Shown here: in pieces, positions 9,496-22,500 of the stretch
How positions within the stretch are numbered: position 1 is the first letter of the stretch
How the letters are laid out: each line of letters starts with the position of its first letter
Assembly: GCA_032622095.1 (NCBI GenBank)
Contig: CP136063.1
Span: forward strand, 23,564,987-23,628,986
Origin: Siphonodentalium dalli
Taxonomy: Eukaryota; Mollusca; Scaphopoda; Gadilida; Siphonodentaliidae
Length of the DNA stretch: 64,000 bases
Reading direction: 5' to 3'
Position numbers and translations under genes: made by a program
The notes under the pieces: model-generated
Seen by the model: the letters and a program-made list of their open reading frames with translations, nothing else
Told to the model about the DNA's origin: nothing
Database searches by the model: none

Positions 9496-10673
9496 TTATG
9501 TTGCAATTTCTGATTACGAAATAGAGAAAAATACAGTGTTTAATTAATTTTGACAGAATGGAACGGTTGGTATAGAAGCAGTTACATTCTCTCAATACCT
9601 CGATATTTGCCGGGTTGAATTAATTCGATACAACTTTGTATATTTCATTAACGCATTGGGGTAGAAATAGGCTACAGAAACAGCCCGGGGTCCTAACTTT
9701 GGGACATATTTTTGCACAATGTATCGGAATTTAGCAGCACGATTGAGTATTTTCTCGTCGAGTTTTTCGGATTCCTATAGTCAAATCTTCCTGCAATCAC
9801 CTTTCGTTGAAATTTGTGTTCATGATATAGCCAATTTCCATAAAATGAGTCGATTTCGGAAGTGGGTATATCGAAAAATATACGACAATGCTTCTTTGTG
9901 ACCAACAACCAACCATCTATGTTGCCGAATTCCCGTCTGATTATAACTAAAGTAAATATCACGTGTATACGTGTCCGAATCGATGTCTAGAGGAAACTAT
10001 TTCGTTTCCTAAACGAGATGTATTCAAATTCGTCTCGGCTCGTGCTGAACTGACACATTCGACAAATTATATTATTAAAATCAGCTGATAAACGAGTCCC
10101 ATATGTTATTGAATGTTGTAGCATGATATACTTGATAATGAGCTGTTTCGAGTTGGAACCTTCACGTACAGTGAAACACATAATTAAGGAACAGGTAATA
10201 ACTAAGAAATATATTCCCGCGTTATTTTTTTCGAGTTTATAATGCTCCCTGTCAAAACTTCAAAAAGTTTCCATGTTTTGTACTGGTGGAATATGATTTA
10301 TACGGGTGTTAGTCAGAATAGAGATTCGTGGCATGATCTAAACCTTTTAAGATCAATCAATAAACATTTCAATCTTAAAAAGAATTACCAACTATTATAA
10401 ACAACCTGTAATTGACAAGAAAATACTCAATCGTGTTGCTAAATTCCGATACATTGTGAAAAAATATGTTCTAAAGTTAGGACCCCGGACTGTTTCTGCA
10501 GCCTATTTCTACCCCAATGCTTTAATGAAATATACAAAGTTGTATCGAATTCAACCCGGCAAATATCGAGGTATTGAGCGAATGTAACTGCTTCTATACC
10601 AACCGTTCAATTCTGTCAAAATTAATTAAACACTGTATTTTTCTCTATTTCGTAACCAGATATTGCAACATAA
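9496..10673. mobile_element. Foldback / TIR element with about 255-bp inverted repeats
   Basis: Bases 9496-9757 are the reverse complement of 10418-10673; ends read TTATGTTGCAAT and ATTGCAACATAA. The internal 660 bases hold no convincing gene. Long terminal repeats without a transposase suggest a non-autonomous DNA element. No clear target duplication was seen. Confidence 0.8.
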
Positions 10674-10679
10674 AAATAG

Positions 10680-11310
10680 AGATGCGCGGTTGTATCGTCG
10701 TAGATGCGCGGTTGGCAACACAGATGCGCGTTTTCGAATGGTCGGTGTGACTATAAAAGCAACCTTCCCAACATCGACCTCGCTTCAGTTGGGTTCAGAA
10801 TTTTGGCAAGTTCCAACGAAAATCAAAGATTTGTCAAAAAATCTGATATCAAGATAAAAATATTTTGATAAGAGGATGTAATAGATAGTGTCCAGGCGAA
10901 ACTTTGTCGTGTCTCTTCCAATCGCGCTAAAGCCGAATGTTTACTCGTGGCGAGGCTTTATACGGTAAATGAGAATAGTTAAGTGCTGTATCACTAACCT
11001 ATTTCCCCGCCAAATCCAAATGGGCTAACGAAGGAGCAAGCTAATGCAATAGCAGGTACTTCGATATACCATATGTAGTCTCCCAAAGTTTTACCGCTCT
11101 ACTGAAGAAGCAACTGCCCAACGAAGAGCTCGCATTCGGGTTGGTCTAAATTGGTAAATTCCACCGAAAACCAAAGGTGGAAAAACACTCCAAAAAATCA
11201 AACATGGGGATATAGGGGTATCAACGCTCAACTTTAGAGCGATTTCCTGAGTTTTGGAGCGAACGATTTACTCGTGGCGACGCTATATAGCGTAATACGT
11301 AATACATACA
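10680..11310. repeat. Degenerate repeat shared with 32100-32960
   Basis: Two imperfect units (TTTACTCGTGGCGAGGCTTTAT-like words at about 10939 and 11268; C-rich CCGCCAAATCC near 11010). The family reappears on the other strand at 32100-32960 (CACGAGTAAACCGTTCC). No gene is supported. Confidence 0.6.
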
Positions 11311-11329
11311 TACATGTAAAGAGGAATAC

Positions 11330-11470
11330 AGCCTCCAATACCCTGCATACAACCTACCATACAACTAATACAGGCTACCATTCACTGAACACTGCATACC
11401 ATACAATCCTCAGATTATACCATACATTGCAAGCACCATAGCATACATTGAACACAGCCTACTATAGACA
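11330..11470. repeat. Degenerate ACCATACA-type tandem repeat
   Basis: Irregular repeats of words such as CCATACAA, CATACATTG and ACAGCCTAC. Confidence 0.6.
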
Positions 11471-11749
11471 GATATAACGTGAGGTCACACATCCACTGGG
11501 AAAAGTACTTGTGCACATGTAACACTTTCGACTGTACATGGCGTGAGTATGGTTAACGCTGTATGAGGGGTCATTGCCCTGGCCTGATGATGGGATAAAC
11601 AACTCTGAGGTGAATGATATAGGTCATTGACTCTAGAGTTCACTGCTTTCGTCAAAACAAGTTTATTTGTTCACCTGTGTTGATGGGAGCGGCGGACACG
11701 TGTTCCAATCAAATCACAACATCTGGAGTCCAGGGCGTTTCCCCCAGCG

Positions 11750-11787
11750 CATATATACTGGACAGAGCCCAGGCACACGCTCACTCT
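11750..11787 (+). promoter_or_regulatory. Candidate TATA plus initiator promoter for the lectin gene
   Basis: CATATATAC at 11750-11758 is followed about 32 bases later by CTCACTCTT, which fits an initiator. It lies about 700 bases upstream of the first recognised lectin exon. No signal-peptide exon was found between, so the link to the lectin gene is inferred from position only. Confidence 0.3.
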
Positions 11788-12472
11788 TGTTTCTGAACGC
11801 TCTATTGATCCGAACGCATAGTGCGAGCAGATGTTAGTATGTGATTCTCCATGAATACCTGCGATGATATTAACTTGTAATTATTTGTATGAATAAATAT
11901 CATCAACATGTTCTCAGAGTTGCCAACATAATGTAAAAGAACCTGGGGAGTATTATACACAAAGAGAAATATATACCAGAGAAACACAGTGCCTGAGACT
12001 TTAGTCAACTACGGATGACAGTGGAAACAAACAAACAGGTGTACATCATGAAAATCAAAACATAAATGTAGCATCAACGGGAGAACTAGGAAGAGAGAAG
12101 AAGGAATAGGGAGTGTTGAAGCGTAATAGATGTAAAACGAGGATCATTACAAACGTTTGATTATATGGAAGTATACGAATTTCCCACCAGGAATTCGAAA
12201 AGCCGCTAGTTATTACAAAAATTGTTATATGATGAGATAACCCATCTTTAACAACAGCTTCATGCATAATCTCGTCATTGGAGGAGATTTGATCATGAAT
12301 GTTTTATGTGTAACAATGGTTTAACATAAGACATATGATTGTTAAACTCAGCCCACGACGAACACATTTGGCCAAGTTATCTCCTACATCGCAGGAAACT
12401 ATGGGAGATTGTTAAATGAATTACGTTTATTATATCCACCTAAACTACGATTCGTTTCCTCTTATTTTAAAG

Positions 12473-12673
12473 CAATGTGCGCCAGCTCTTCTGGGTACTC
12501 AGTTCGAACACTTGGTGGTAACAGTTATCTGGTGAGATTAGGAGATAATCTCGTGATTGGTGACGTAGCGCGGACGTGCTGCGATGTCGACGGGGCCCAT
12601 CTCATCACGATTGAGAGTCAGGCGATGCTGGACGATGTGGCAACATTATTGACTTCACTTGGACATGTTCAAG
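12473..12673 (+). CDS. C-type lectin-like gene, exon with N-terminal half of the domain
   Basis: The translated exon runs from MCASSSGYS to LLTSLGHVQ. It contains the typical start of a C-type lectin domain: a Cys near the exon start, then GNSYLV, then the helix with Cys-Cys followed by DGAHLITIES, the counterpart of the conserved C...G(G/A)HL motif. The acceptor is inferred from the pyrimidine-rich TTCCTCTTATTTTAAAG before 12473. The donor AAG/GTTAGT follows 12673 in phase 1, which matches the exon at 17509 exactly (G + CT = Ala). An upstream exon with signal peptide must exist if the protein is secreted, but I could not find it. Product: probably a secreted or membrane sugar/pattern-binding lectin; ligand unknown. 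Confidence 0.8.
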
Positions 12674-13770
12674 GTTAGTGTTGCAGATTTGTTTGATGGT
12701 GGCTACTGCTGACATGTGTATTTCATTTATATAAACGCCACCCCCTCGACCTACCAACTTTGCATACACGAAAACAGTCACGACAGGCGCCCACATATTG
12801 ATGCCACATCTTGCATTCTGCAGGGATACATGTTCCTTTACCTGCTACACACTTGAAATATTTTTCATCAACACGAATATTTTAATTGAAACGAGACCTC
12901 CCCCTCTAATAACCATATGTGGCACTGTCATATATTTTCTCAGTTTTCCCAACTGCTTCATTATATAGAGACACACACTTGGAAATCAGTGTCCGGTTAA
13001 TCCTGCCTGTCCCCCCAAATTTAATTGCGATCGACCAGATGGCGGACAGTTATTTCTTTTTACTTCAAAACCGAAATAAAATATTTATTTGGCTACTGTT
13101 TTTTAAATATTCAAACATGGTCTTATTGTTTATCAAAACCAATGCGTATAGTACGTTGTTAAAATATTAGTTCATCAACACTTCTTCAAATTGTCTAAGG
13201 ACTATATACCACAACTATATTCAGACTCCAAATTGTCAACCGCAGCAACCCATGGTATCAACAAAAACCCCACACGCTTCAAATTGTATTTGCAAATTCC
13301 ACAATCCTTTGGTTCGGATAATACCAATAAGTTAGAATTGATGTCACTGTGCATGTAGTCCAGTCAAACTAAGGTTTGAGCTAGACAAATATTGTACAGA
13401 AATGGTTTTAACTGTTTTTCGAAGTGTAAGCTTGCATATGACAATTTCGCTTCGAGATACGTGTGAAACTTTCCATAAATGCGTATCTTTTTCGGTTACC
13501 CAAAGTTTGAAAATGCTACTATTGACCTTAAGGGGTAGGGTTGAGTATCGAACATAATTTGCTATAGTAGAACATAATGGCAACATAATATATCACAATG
13601 ACCACAAATAATCACTCTTATCGTTAATATCAACATCGAGGGAATCAACTTCCACCAGGATCAATATGGCGTCCAGAATAGCCAACAAGAAAGATAATTA
13701 GGTAGTGATTTTTCGACCAGCTGAATTATTACACCATGATCCTATAAAACATAGCAATTGCAAAGATATA

Positions 13771-14439
13771 TCTACTATATATTTTGAGACTTCCGTGTGT
13801 ATGTGTGTATATCCTTTATAAACTCGAAAACGGCTCGACCGATTGAGCCCAAACTTCCTATCTAAGAGTAAAAAGCCACATGAAGTCCCTTCGCCGCACC
13901 GCTTCTGAGAACGTCCGAGCACTCCTTCACCCTTCAACTGCCACCGTAATGGGGATTGATGGGTTAATCGCGTGATAATTAATGAGCGTTTGTATATGAG
14001 GCGTCGCTATTAAAGAGCATTTATCTACTTCAGTGAAAATATACGGCATTTGACTCTCGGAAACTGGGGATATCGAGACGAAATATCGTACTTAGGGGTT
14101 GCAATGGACGGGGAGATTTTCGTCGGGTCAGTTTGTCCGCCCGAGGTTACCTTGACCTTGAAACCGGTACCCACAAATGACCTTGAGCGATATCTCGGTA
14201 GTCAGAAGTGACATCGATGTAAATTTTTTTATGTATGGTCAACTCGGGATGGGAAATATTTTTGTCGGGTATTATTTTTCACCCAACACGACCTTGACAC
14301 GGGTACCCGCAAATGACATTGGGCGATATTTCGGGCATCAGCGGTGGCAGCGTCGTACGGGGTTACCTTGAAAAACAAAAATTAATGAATCGACCAAAGC
14401 CATGGGACCAATCCCGCCAGTGGCGGGCTAATTTGCTAG
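13771..14439 (+). mobile_element. Non-autonomous Helitron in the lectin intron
   Basis: It starts TCTACTAT after an A and ends CTAG before a T, the A/T insertion rule of Helitrons. A perfect hairpin CCCGCC-AGT-GGCGGG (14413-14427) lies 8 bases before the terminal CTAG (14436-14439). Near the 5' end a phrase AAAACGGCTCGACCGATTGA resembles that of many invertebrate Helitrons. The 669-bp interior encodes no Rep/helicase and contains two imperfect direct units (about 14100-14190 and 14270-14360, with ACCTTGA and GGGTACCC words). Confidence 0.85.
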
Positions 14440-14440
14440 T

Positions 14441-15444
14441 ATATATATCAATTGAATGCATGTTCCGTGTTGACCATAACGACCAAGAGTGCTCTTATTA
14501 ACAAAACAAAACCAAGCACTCAAAACATTATTTTAACGATGTCACATATTTCACCGAGAACGTTTATAGTGTTGTCGATATGGGATATATGAACTTCACT
14601 TGTGAATATAATTTATTTTACAGAAGTTCTTGGTACTTGAAAACATGGCATTTTAAATATTTCTCATGCCTTTAAAGTAACGTAAATGATGTTATAATTT
14701 CCAATGGGTCGATGGTCGATTAAACCAAATGCATAAAGAAATTCCTGACAGAGTTTGAGAAAATACATTTTGAAATAGATGGAAAGTTTGGAAAATCACG
14801 CGTCTGATCGTATGTCGAAAGAGACACGAAAGAGGGACATCCATCATATATGGTCTACGCGGAACTGAAATCAAAACTGGCCCGGACTGTGTCATAAACA
14901 GACCGTTTTTCTAATTTAAACAAATCTGATAATTCTTATTTTGAGTTATCACTCGGATAACAAAGTTGATCAAATGTGACATGGACGGGATGGAAAGACG
15001 ACCATAAGCTGTTATATATAGTCTGAAATTATGTTATAGAGGACAAGAAACAGCAACAATATTGAGATTAATGTTGCAATACGTAGGATGCTGGCTGGAC
15101 TGGCGTGTGACAATGATGACTTAATGATACTCTTTCGTCATTTCAGAGCAGGGTTAAACAGTTGTGTGGTAAGAGTAGAGCAAACAAAGTCCTAATATAT
15201 CCATGATATATCTATGTAAATTATCACAGGAAATAATAGTCAATTCAAATGAACACTGCATATAGTTCAACTGCTCTGTAGCCTTGAATGGTGTAGAGTA
15301 CCGGTGCATATGTGCGTTCAAATTCTGAACATACCAGCTTTCCGAATATCTATATAATACCTGGAAATTATCAGTATCTACAATTTAATTTAATGAAATA
15401 TTAAAATGTTTTAAATTATGATAATAATGTAGTTTGTTTGCAGT
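14441..15444. other. Intron sequence, nothing seen
   Basis: AT-rich intronic DNA between the Helitron and the satellite. No gene, hairpin or repeat was recognised. Confidence 0.5.
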
Positions 15445-16588
15445 CCATAATCATTGCGATATCCATATTATACTATGGAGGTAGCGGACCATAATCATTG
15501 CGATATCCATATTATACTATGGAGGTATCGGACCATAATCATTGCGATATCCATATTATACGATGGAGGTATCGGACCATAATCATTGCGATATCCATAT
15601 TATACTATGGAGGTAGCGGACCATAATCATTGCGATATCCATATTATACTATGGAGGTAGCGGGCCATAATCATTGCGATATCCATATTATACAATGGAG
15701 GTAGCGGACCATAATCATTGTGATATCCATATTATACTATTGAGGTAGCGGACCATAATCATTGCGATATCCATATTATACTTTGGAGGTAGCGGACCAT
15801 AATCATTGCGATATCCATATTATACTATGGAGGTAGCGGACCATAATCATTGCGATATCCATATTATACTATGGAGGTAGCGGACCATAATCATTGTGAT
15901 ATCCATATTATACTATTGAGGTAGCGGACCATAATCATTGTGATATCCATATTATACTATTGAGGTAGCGGACCATAATCATTGCGATATCCATATTATA
16001 CGATGGAGGTAGCGGACCATAATCATTGCGATATCCATATTATACTATGGAGGTAGCGGACCATAATCATTGCGATATCCATATTATACTATGGAGGTAG
16101 CTGTCCATAATCATTGCGATATCCATATTATACTATGGAGGTAGCGGACCATAATCATTGCGATATCCATATTATACTATGGAGGTAGCGGACCATAATC
16201 ATTGCGATATCCATATTATACTATGGAGGTAGCTGACCATAATCAGTGCGATATCCATATTATACTATGGAGGCAGCGGACCATAATCATTGGGATATCC
16301 ATATTATACTATGGAGGTAGCGGACCATAATCATTGCGATATCCATATTATACTATGGAGGTAGCGGACCATAATCATTGCGATATCCATATTATACTAT
16401 GGAGGTAGCGGACCATAATCATTGCGATATCCATATTATACTATGGAGGTAGCGGACCATAATCATTGCGATATCCATATTATACTATGGAGGTAGCGGA
16501 CCATAATCATTGCGATATCCATATTATACTATGGAGGTAGCTGACCATAATCATTGCGATATCCATATTATACTATGGAGGTAGCGGA
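15445..16588 (+). repeat. 26 x 44-bp satellite in the lectin intron
   Basis: 1144 bases equal 26 units of 44 bp, each starting CCATAATCATTGCGATATCC and ending ATGGAGGTAGCGGA. Most units are identical; variants include TGTGATATCC, GAGGTATCGG and AGCTGACC. Boundaries are sharp. Confidence 0.97.
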
Positions 16589-17508
16589 CAGACGAACTAT
16601 CGAAGTCATCCACAAATAACAAATTCGATATATATTTTAAGAGAGAGAAACATTTTTGCGATATGAAATTGGTGGCGGTAAAATCACAACTAATCGGGCA
16701 TATTTTTGAAAACTTACTAATGATTAACTTCTCTTGCGACTAATTGGACAGTGATTGCCATGTGCGAGTGCGTGTGTAGAATTAGATCATTTGGAATTGT
16801 GAGAGCATTACGACAATGTTCAAGGTGGTTATTTGTGTGGGAATGTCACACGCATGTGATATTACTATTCAGGTTTTAAAAAGGGCAACTGGTATTCAGG
16901 CACTTCTATGTATGCCTTCCAATTTCTAAATTATATATTAGATCATTACTGACCTCACTAACACTTGAAACTTGAAACTTGAAAATGTCAGAACCCGATC
17001 GCATGCGTGTGACATGGCGTAAACACTGTAAGATAATATTGTGATTAATATTGTGATTAGTATAACATTTGCATGCATATGTATATACCATGTATGTACT
17101 TGTCATTTGTATATATGCTCTCCTACATTGAGGAGGTTAACAATAAAGATGATGTAACGGAATGTTGGGAAATGCCGAATCTCCAAGCTGACAACAATGT
17201 CCGATAATAGATATAACAAATAATATATCGCCTCGGTCTCCCCGAATTCTTGTGTTCGGCAATCCACTGTGTGTATCGATTCAATGAATTTCGCCGCATA
17301 CGGATTGACAAATGTTAACATCAACACATTTAGATACGTCATAAGACACATTGTTACGTAGTCCCATATTTATAATCTGGTGTTGATATAACGATAGCTC
17401 ACGTGATTTTGTCATAAGATAGCAACACACATGCATGGCCACAAACCACATCCTTCTTGTTTTCAATATTACTAATTATTATGAAACCTCGTTTTGCTTC
17501 ATTTGCAG

Positions 17509-17726
17509 CTCAATTGTGGATTGACGGAATGGATACCTATGGCAGTGACGTCATGTACACATGGGACGGGAAGGTCCTGCCGTTTCTTAGTTGGTCCAGT
17601 GCGGAACCACATAATGGCGATCAGGACTGTATTAGTATCTACTATGTGTCATTCCCGCAATACAAATACTTTATGGGTGATGTAGGATGTGCCTCAAACA
17701 CACGTCTGTTTATGTGTCAAATGTGA
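17509..17726 (+). CDS. C-type lectin-like gene, last exon with C-terminal half of the domain
   Basis: Acceptor TTTGCAG precedes 17509. The reading runs LWIDGMDTYGSD, then YTWDGK, FLSWSSAEPHNGDQDC and ends GCASNTRLFMCQM before TGA. The WI.G core, the W...EP.N..DC stretch and the final Cys pair are hallmarks of C-type lectin domains. The usual Ca-site EPN/QPD reads EPH and the usual WND reads MGD, so classical calcium-dependent sugar binding may be weakened. The domain ends the protein, with only CQM after the last Cys position. The 4.8-kb intron to the previous exon contains a Helitron and a 44-bp satellite. No AATAAA was found close downstream. Confidence 0.85.
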
Positions 17727-18197
17727 GTCTGGATCTGGTACGTCATCTTGTACAAGGGACTGTCATTAAAGGTCACATATACACATGGATAATTTCTTCC
17801 AGCGTCACTGTCAAGGGAGTAATCGGGTCATTCGCCAAATGTTCTACTATATATACCAATTTCAGATTAACCTTACAGTCAAATGTTTGATACATATTTA
17901 GCCTTGAAATCTATATTTCACATCTTCCTAATTATCCCAATAGATAAAGATATGCATAGTTTTATGCTCGTACTAATTGGTAATCCATAGACGCATACGC
18001 TGAAAGATGTTATTCGATATAATGCAAACTCAAATTGTTTTCTCACCATGTACAAACGTGTCTGTTATCGCCTTCTTGTCATTTTATAACAATGTATTGT
18101 CAATTTTTTTTACGGGAGATGGGCTATACCTAAGTTGAAATAACTTGTGCCCCGATCCCTTTTGTATATTTATATACGAATAACATATCTTTAAAGT

Positions 18198-18483
18198 AAA
18201 GATTACAGGTACTCAATCCGATTCGATGGTCCCCATATAATCAAATTCCGACAACAACATTTTTAATAATTCCGCTTCAGTTATGAGAATCGATTAATTG
18301 CCCAAAATAATGCTAACCACTGTCAACTATAGTATAAAATTTCCCGAAACGTGTTATTTATCAACATGTTTTTCGGCGAAAGTTTGGCCTTATTATCGAT
18401 AGATAGCCTCTTGATTTTAGAGTTATCCATCTTAATTTTCAATTTGGTCCGCGATCGTCGGCTTGTAGACTGTTTACTGGGCC
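18198..18483 (+). repeat. Diverged fragment of the 37965-39524 repeat
   Basis: Words such as GAATCGATTAATT, ATAATGCTAACCACTGTCAA and CTTGATTTTAGAGTTA occur in the same order as at 39300-39530 and, inverted, at 51560-51790. It is clearly older and more diverged than those two copies. Confidence 0.8.
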
Positions 18484-19555
18484 ACTATAATTCACGATGG
18501 TGAAAATTAATAGATTTCAAAAATCTATATCTAATAACTCTGAGATTTAATAGGAGGGTTCCTCGACTCGAATCAAATATATTTCTACCCACTTATCCAA
18601 ATAAATAATAATTGAGGGACGCTTAATCCGATTATGTATCTTTAACTACCAATGGTCATACAGAGTCTCATTCTGCATCGACGTGGACGATCAACTGCAG
18701 AATATTATCAATGTCATGTGCACGCACTTCGACAGAATTCGGCAAACTACCCATGCTACATATCTGATTGCACTCCAGTGCTTTGATCTGGTTTTGAGTG
18801 TCTATTTGTTTACTGTTCATTTCTTTAGAAACATTATTTTGGCGTGGCAGTTTCAACTCCCTAATCCGATTCGAAATGAGTTTTAACAATAATATTTAGG
18901 CTGAGAGGAGAATTTCAGCAGGTGTAAATTGAATACGCTTCACATTGTATGACAACTGTATTAATCGTGTCCTGTTATGAAATGGAATTTTCAAAATACA
19001 TTTATGAATATGATTAAAACAAAAATACAATTTTGGCTGGCGCCGTTTGTTAAAAAGAATTATACAATGTAGTAAGTGCGTGTGCTCCTAAATTCCCATA
19101 TCTACAACATTTTCTATAATGCACATACTTTGAACACATTGGAAAGATGAATGTCCTATAATCATTGTTCACTAAATGGCATATACTATATTACTCTTTC
19201 AACAGTGAACATTACAGTGTGATATATCGTAGCCAATATGCGCAACTTACTTGACATCATGATAAAATCGAGTAACGGGATATATTATTTGCTCTCTTTA
19301 GTGTTCTCTGAAAATAGATAATGTGGCCTAAATTCATTATTGTTCCATATCTTACTAGTCGGTATGGTGTCTGGCGCAATATGGCAACTTATTAAACCGT
19401 TCACCAGTGTGCGGTCTGTCCTTCTGTCATATATATAACTGACACCTATGACCTCTTGTACATTTCGACGATAAACCGCACAAAAACAAACATCCAAATG
19501 TAACGACCCATCACTGATCATTGTTTCTTTGACAGCATTGATGTATGGATATATA

Positions 19556-22500
19556 GTCTGGTCGAATAAAGGTTTGACCTAGAATAAATTTGGACTAAAT
19601 TGGTTTGTATACCATTTTGAAGAGAAATATATCCTCTATAACATATCCAAAATCCGCTAAAATCCACTTTGAGCAATTTTTGTAATTCAAGATGGCGTCC
19701 AAGATCGCTGCCATTTCCGGTAAATCAGTTCTACGCAATTATAGTGAGAAAATCTTGTCATATGTATACACTGGTATACAATTTTGTGAAGCTAAGACAT
19801 AACCCCACCGTTGTATTCCAAAATTGGAACTCCCCGTCATAAATGGCCGCCAAAATGGCGGCCGGAAGTGTCATTTTTACGTTTTTTACTAATATCTTTA
19901 AGATAAGTTTCTACTGTTTGGAACTGGTTGAGAATTTTGACTTTATTTTGTATTTAACATCTTAACTGACCATTGGAGCAAAGAAATGTGCCATTCATGG
20001 GCTCCCAACCCCTTCCGATCGCTCAAAAATACGATTTTACAGAACGCGGTATAACATATCACAAAATATCACCATTGGGAATCTAGTCATATTTTATCAT
20101 GAAAAATCAAAAATCGTCACTTTGGATCAAAATGGCTTCCAAAATATGTTTGTATGGTTATGGGCAATGTGTATATGTGTACATGGAATGACTGCAGAGT
20201 GAATGTTGTTGAAGTGTATATGCATACCTGGAGTACAGTTTGATGGTCACTGGCGGGCTTGTGTATATAGATAGAGACATCATGGTCATGGGTGGGATGT
20301 ACATGTTTATCTATTGTGGCTGTATTGTCATTGATGTGTACTGGTATACAGTGAATATATGAATGCTCATGCATGTGGTGTGTAAGAATACAGCGAGTGG
20401 CTGAATTGTCATGGTTGAGCTGTATTTTTGCAAGTCTGAAGTGTACGAATGGCCGTGTGTGTGGGGTATAGGCATATCTAGAAGGACTGTATGGCAATTG
20501 ATAAGGTATAAATACACCTGGAGTGACTATGGTCATAGGTTAACCAATTCCAACCAATATAGGTAAGTATAGGCTAACAAATATATGTAAGTGGGTATAT
20601 GACAAGGTGACACATGTGTCCGCGTCAACGAAAATCACACATATCCCTCCGGAATGACAATAACAAGTCAGAATGGAGCACTGGCTGACGGACCATAAGG
20701 CCTTTCCGTTTGTCAATATAAGTATAGTGAAATAAATAATGGCTTACATCCTGTCCTATTCCCCACACAATGATAGTAGTACATAAATGTATGGATGTTA
20801 AGAGAAAGGGGGTGATGTCTCTTAGGCATACTGCAGAATATTCGAGGCTACATATATGATGACCAAGGTCCCAACTTCTCGCAGACAAATTGATCCCCGT
20901 TCTAATGACATGAATGTTGAGTTGGAAGCTGGGTCCTGGAGCAGTTTAATGGAATTTTGAAAATAGTTTTAGAACGTACCCCACAAAACCAAGATTTTAT
21001 TTTCTGCCAAACGTAGAGTTCAGACATTTTTGGAAATTACTCCCAAGGAGTTTATAAGATGCCAAAATGTTTGGATAAGATCAACATCAGTTCCAGGTCG
21101 CTGACTATATGCCATACTTAGCAAATGTCACATTACGTTTCGACTCATTACCCGCAAGACGCGAGTCCTGGTATATTTTGCATGGCTATATTGCCATGAT
21201 GTGGCCAATATGTATGTATGGAGTGCCAGTGTGGCAAATTAATGGTTGGTGAATTGGTATAGACGGAGTGACTGTATGATCACGAGTGTGGTTTATGCGT
21301 AAACCGCGAGAGGTTGAATTGTCATGGTGAGGTCTATATGCACGTTTGGAGTGTATGAATGGCCGTGTGCGCGTTGCGGGACATTGGTATATCTAGAAGG
21401 ACTGTAACGCCATTGGTGAGGTTTATATGTATACTATATATAAATTTAATGACTCTATGGTTTGGGGTTGGGCGTATATGTATATTTTGAGTGGATATAT
21501 GGCCATGTGTGTCGCAAATATATATGCAGGGAGTGACTTTATGACCCCTGGTGAGGCAAATATGTATACAAGAAGTACTGTATGCCCATGAATGTGGCGA
21601 TAATATATACCTGGAGTAACTATATTGTCATCGTTTGGATGTATATCATGAGTACCTATATGGCCATGCATCTGGAAAATATATACATAGACATGGAGTG
21701 ACCGTATTACCAATGGTGATGCGAATATGTATACAGGATGCTACTGTATGTTCATGAATGTAGTGAATGGGTATACAGGTCGTGCCTATATGGCCATGGG
21801 TGAGGTGTAGGAGTATTCCTGGCGTTCCTACATGTTTACTCATGGCTATATGGCCATGTGTAGGGTGTATGTGCATATCCATGTGCGGCTGTATAGTAGT
21901 AGGTGAGATGTATGTGTTTAAAGCGAGTGACATATGTTCATTTATGTGGTGTTCATGTATATGTGGGGTGACTGCGTGGTCATGTGTAAGTTGCACTTGT
22001 ATGACTATCGACTTCCTATCCCTATAACTCAAGGATATGTTAACCGAGATCATATCAGAGTGTATCTTAATGGCGTTTGGTATGCAATACGAATGAAATG
22101 GTTTTCATGACAATAGTATATGAGTTAATAAATTTTGATGCTAATGGGCCAGAGTAGCCACATAATATGATCCCTCTCAGTTCAGTTTCAACGTTCTGCC
22201 AATTTCCGTTCAAAGACAGACAGAATCCCAAAAGACGTTTTCGGCAAAAATTCATACTGCATCCCTTAAACTGATTTGTCATGCCTCATAATATACTGGG
22301 ACAACCAGAATATAACATTTAGTTATCAGTTGATTAAGTAGCATGTTTAATAACCAAGTGAGTAACAATTTACAACCTTTTCGGAACAGCTTGTAATAAT
22401 GTTCGGAATAAATATGACAAATCAACTTTTTACCATATTTGGTTGCCATTTTGTAAGCCATCTTGAGTAATTTTTTCTAAAACATCTCAGTGTCAAACAT

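Noticed and set aside
20117-20536. 139-codon His/Thr-rich reverse-strand frame, and similar ones at 21423-22053
   Set aside because: Translation of the degenerate TATGGCCATG array.
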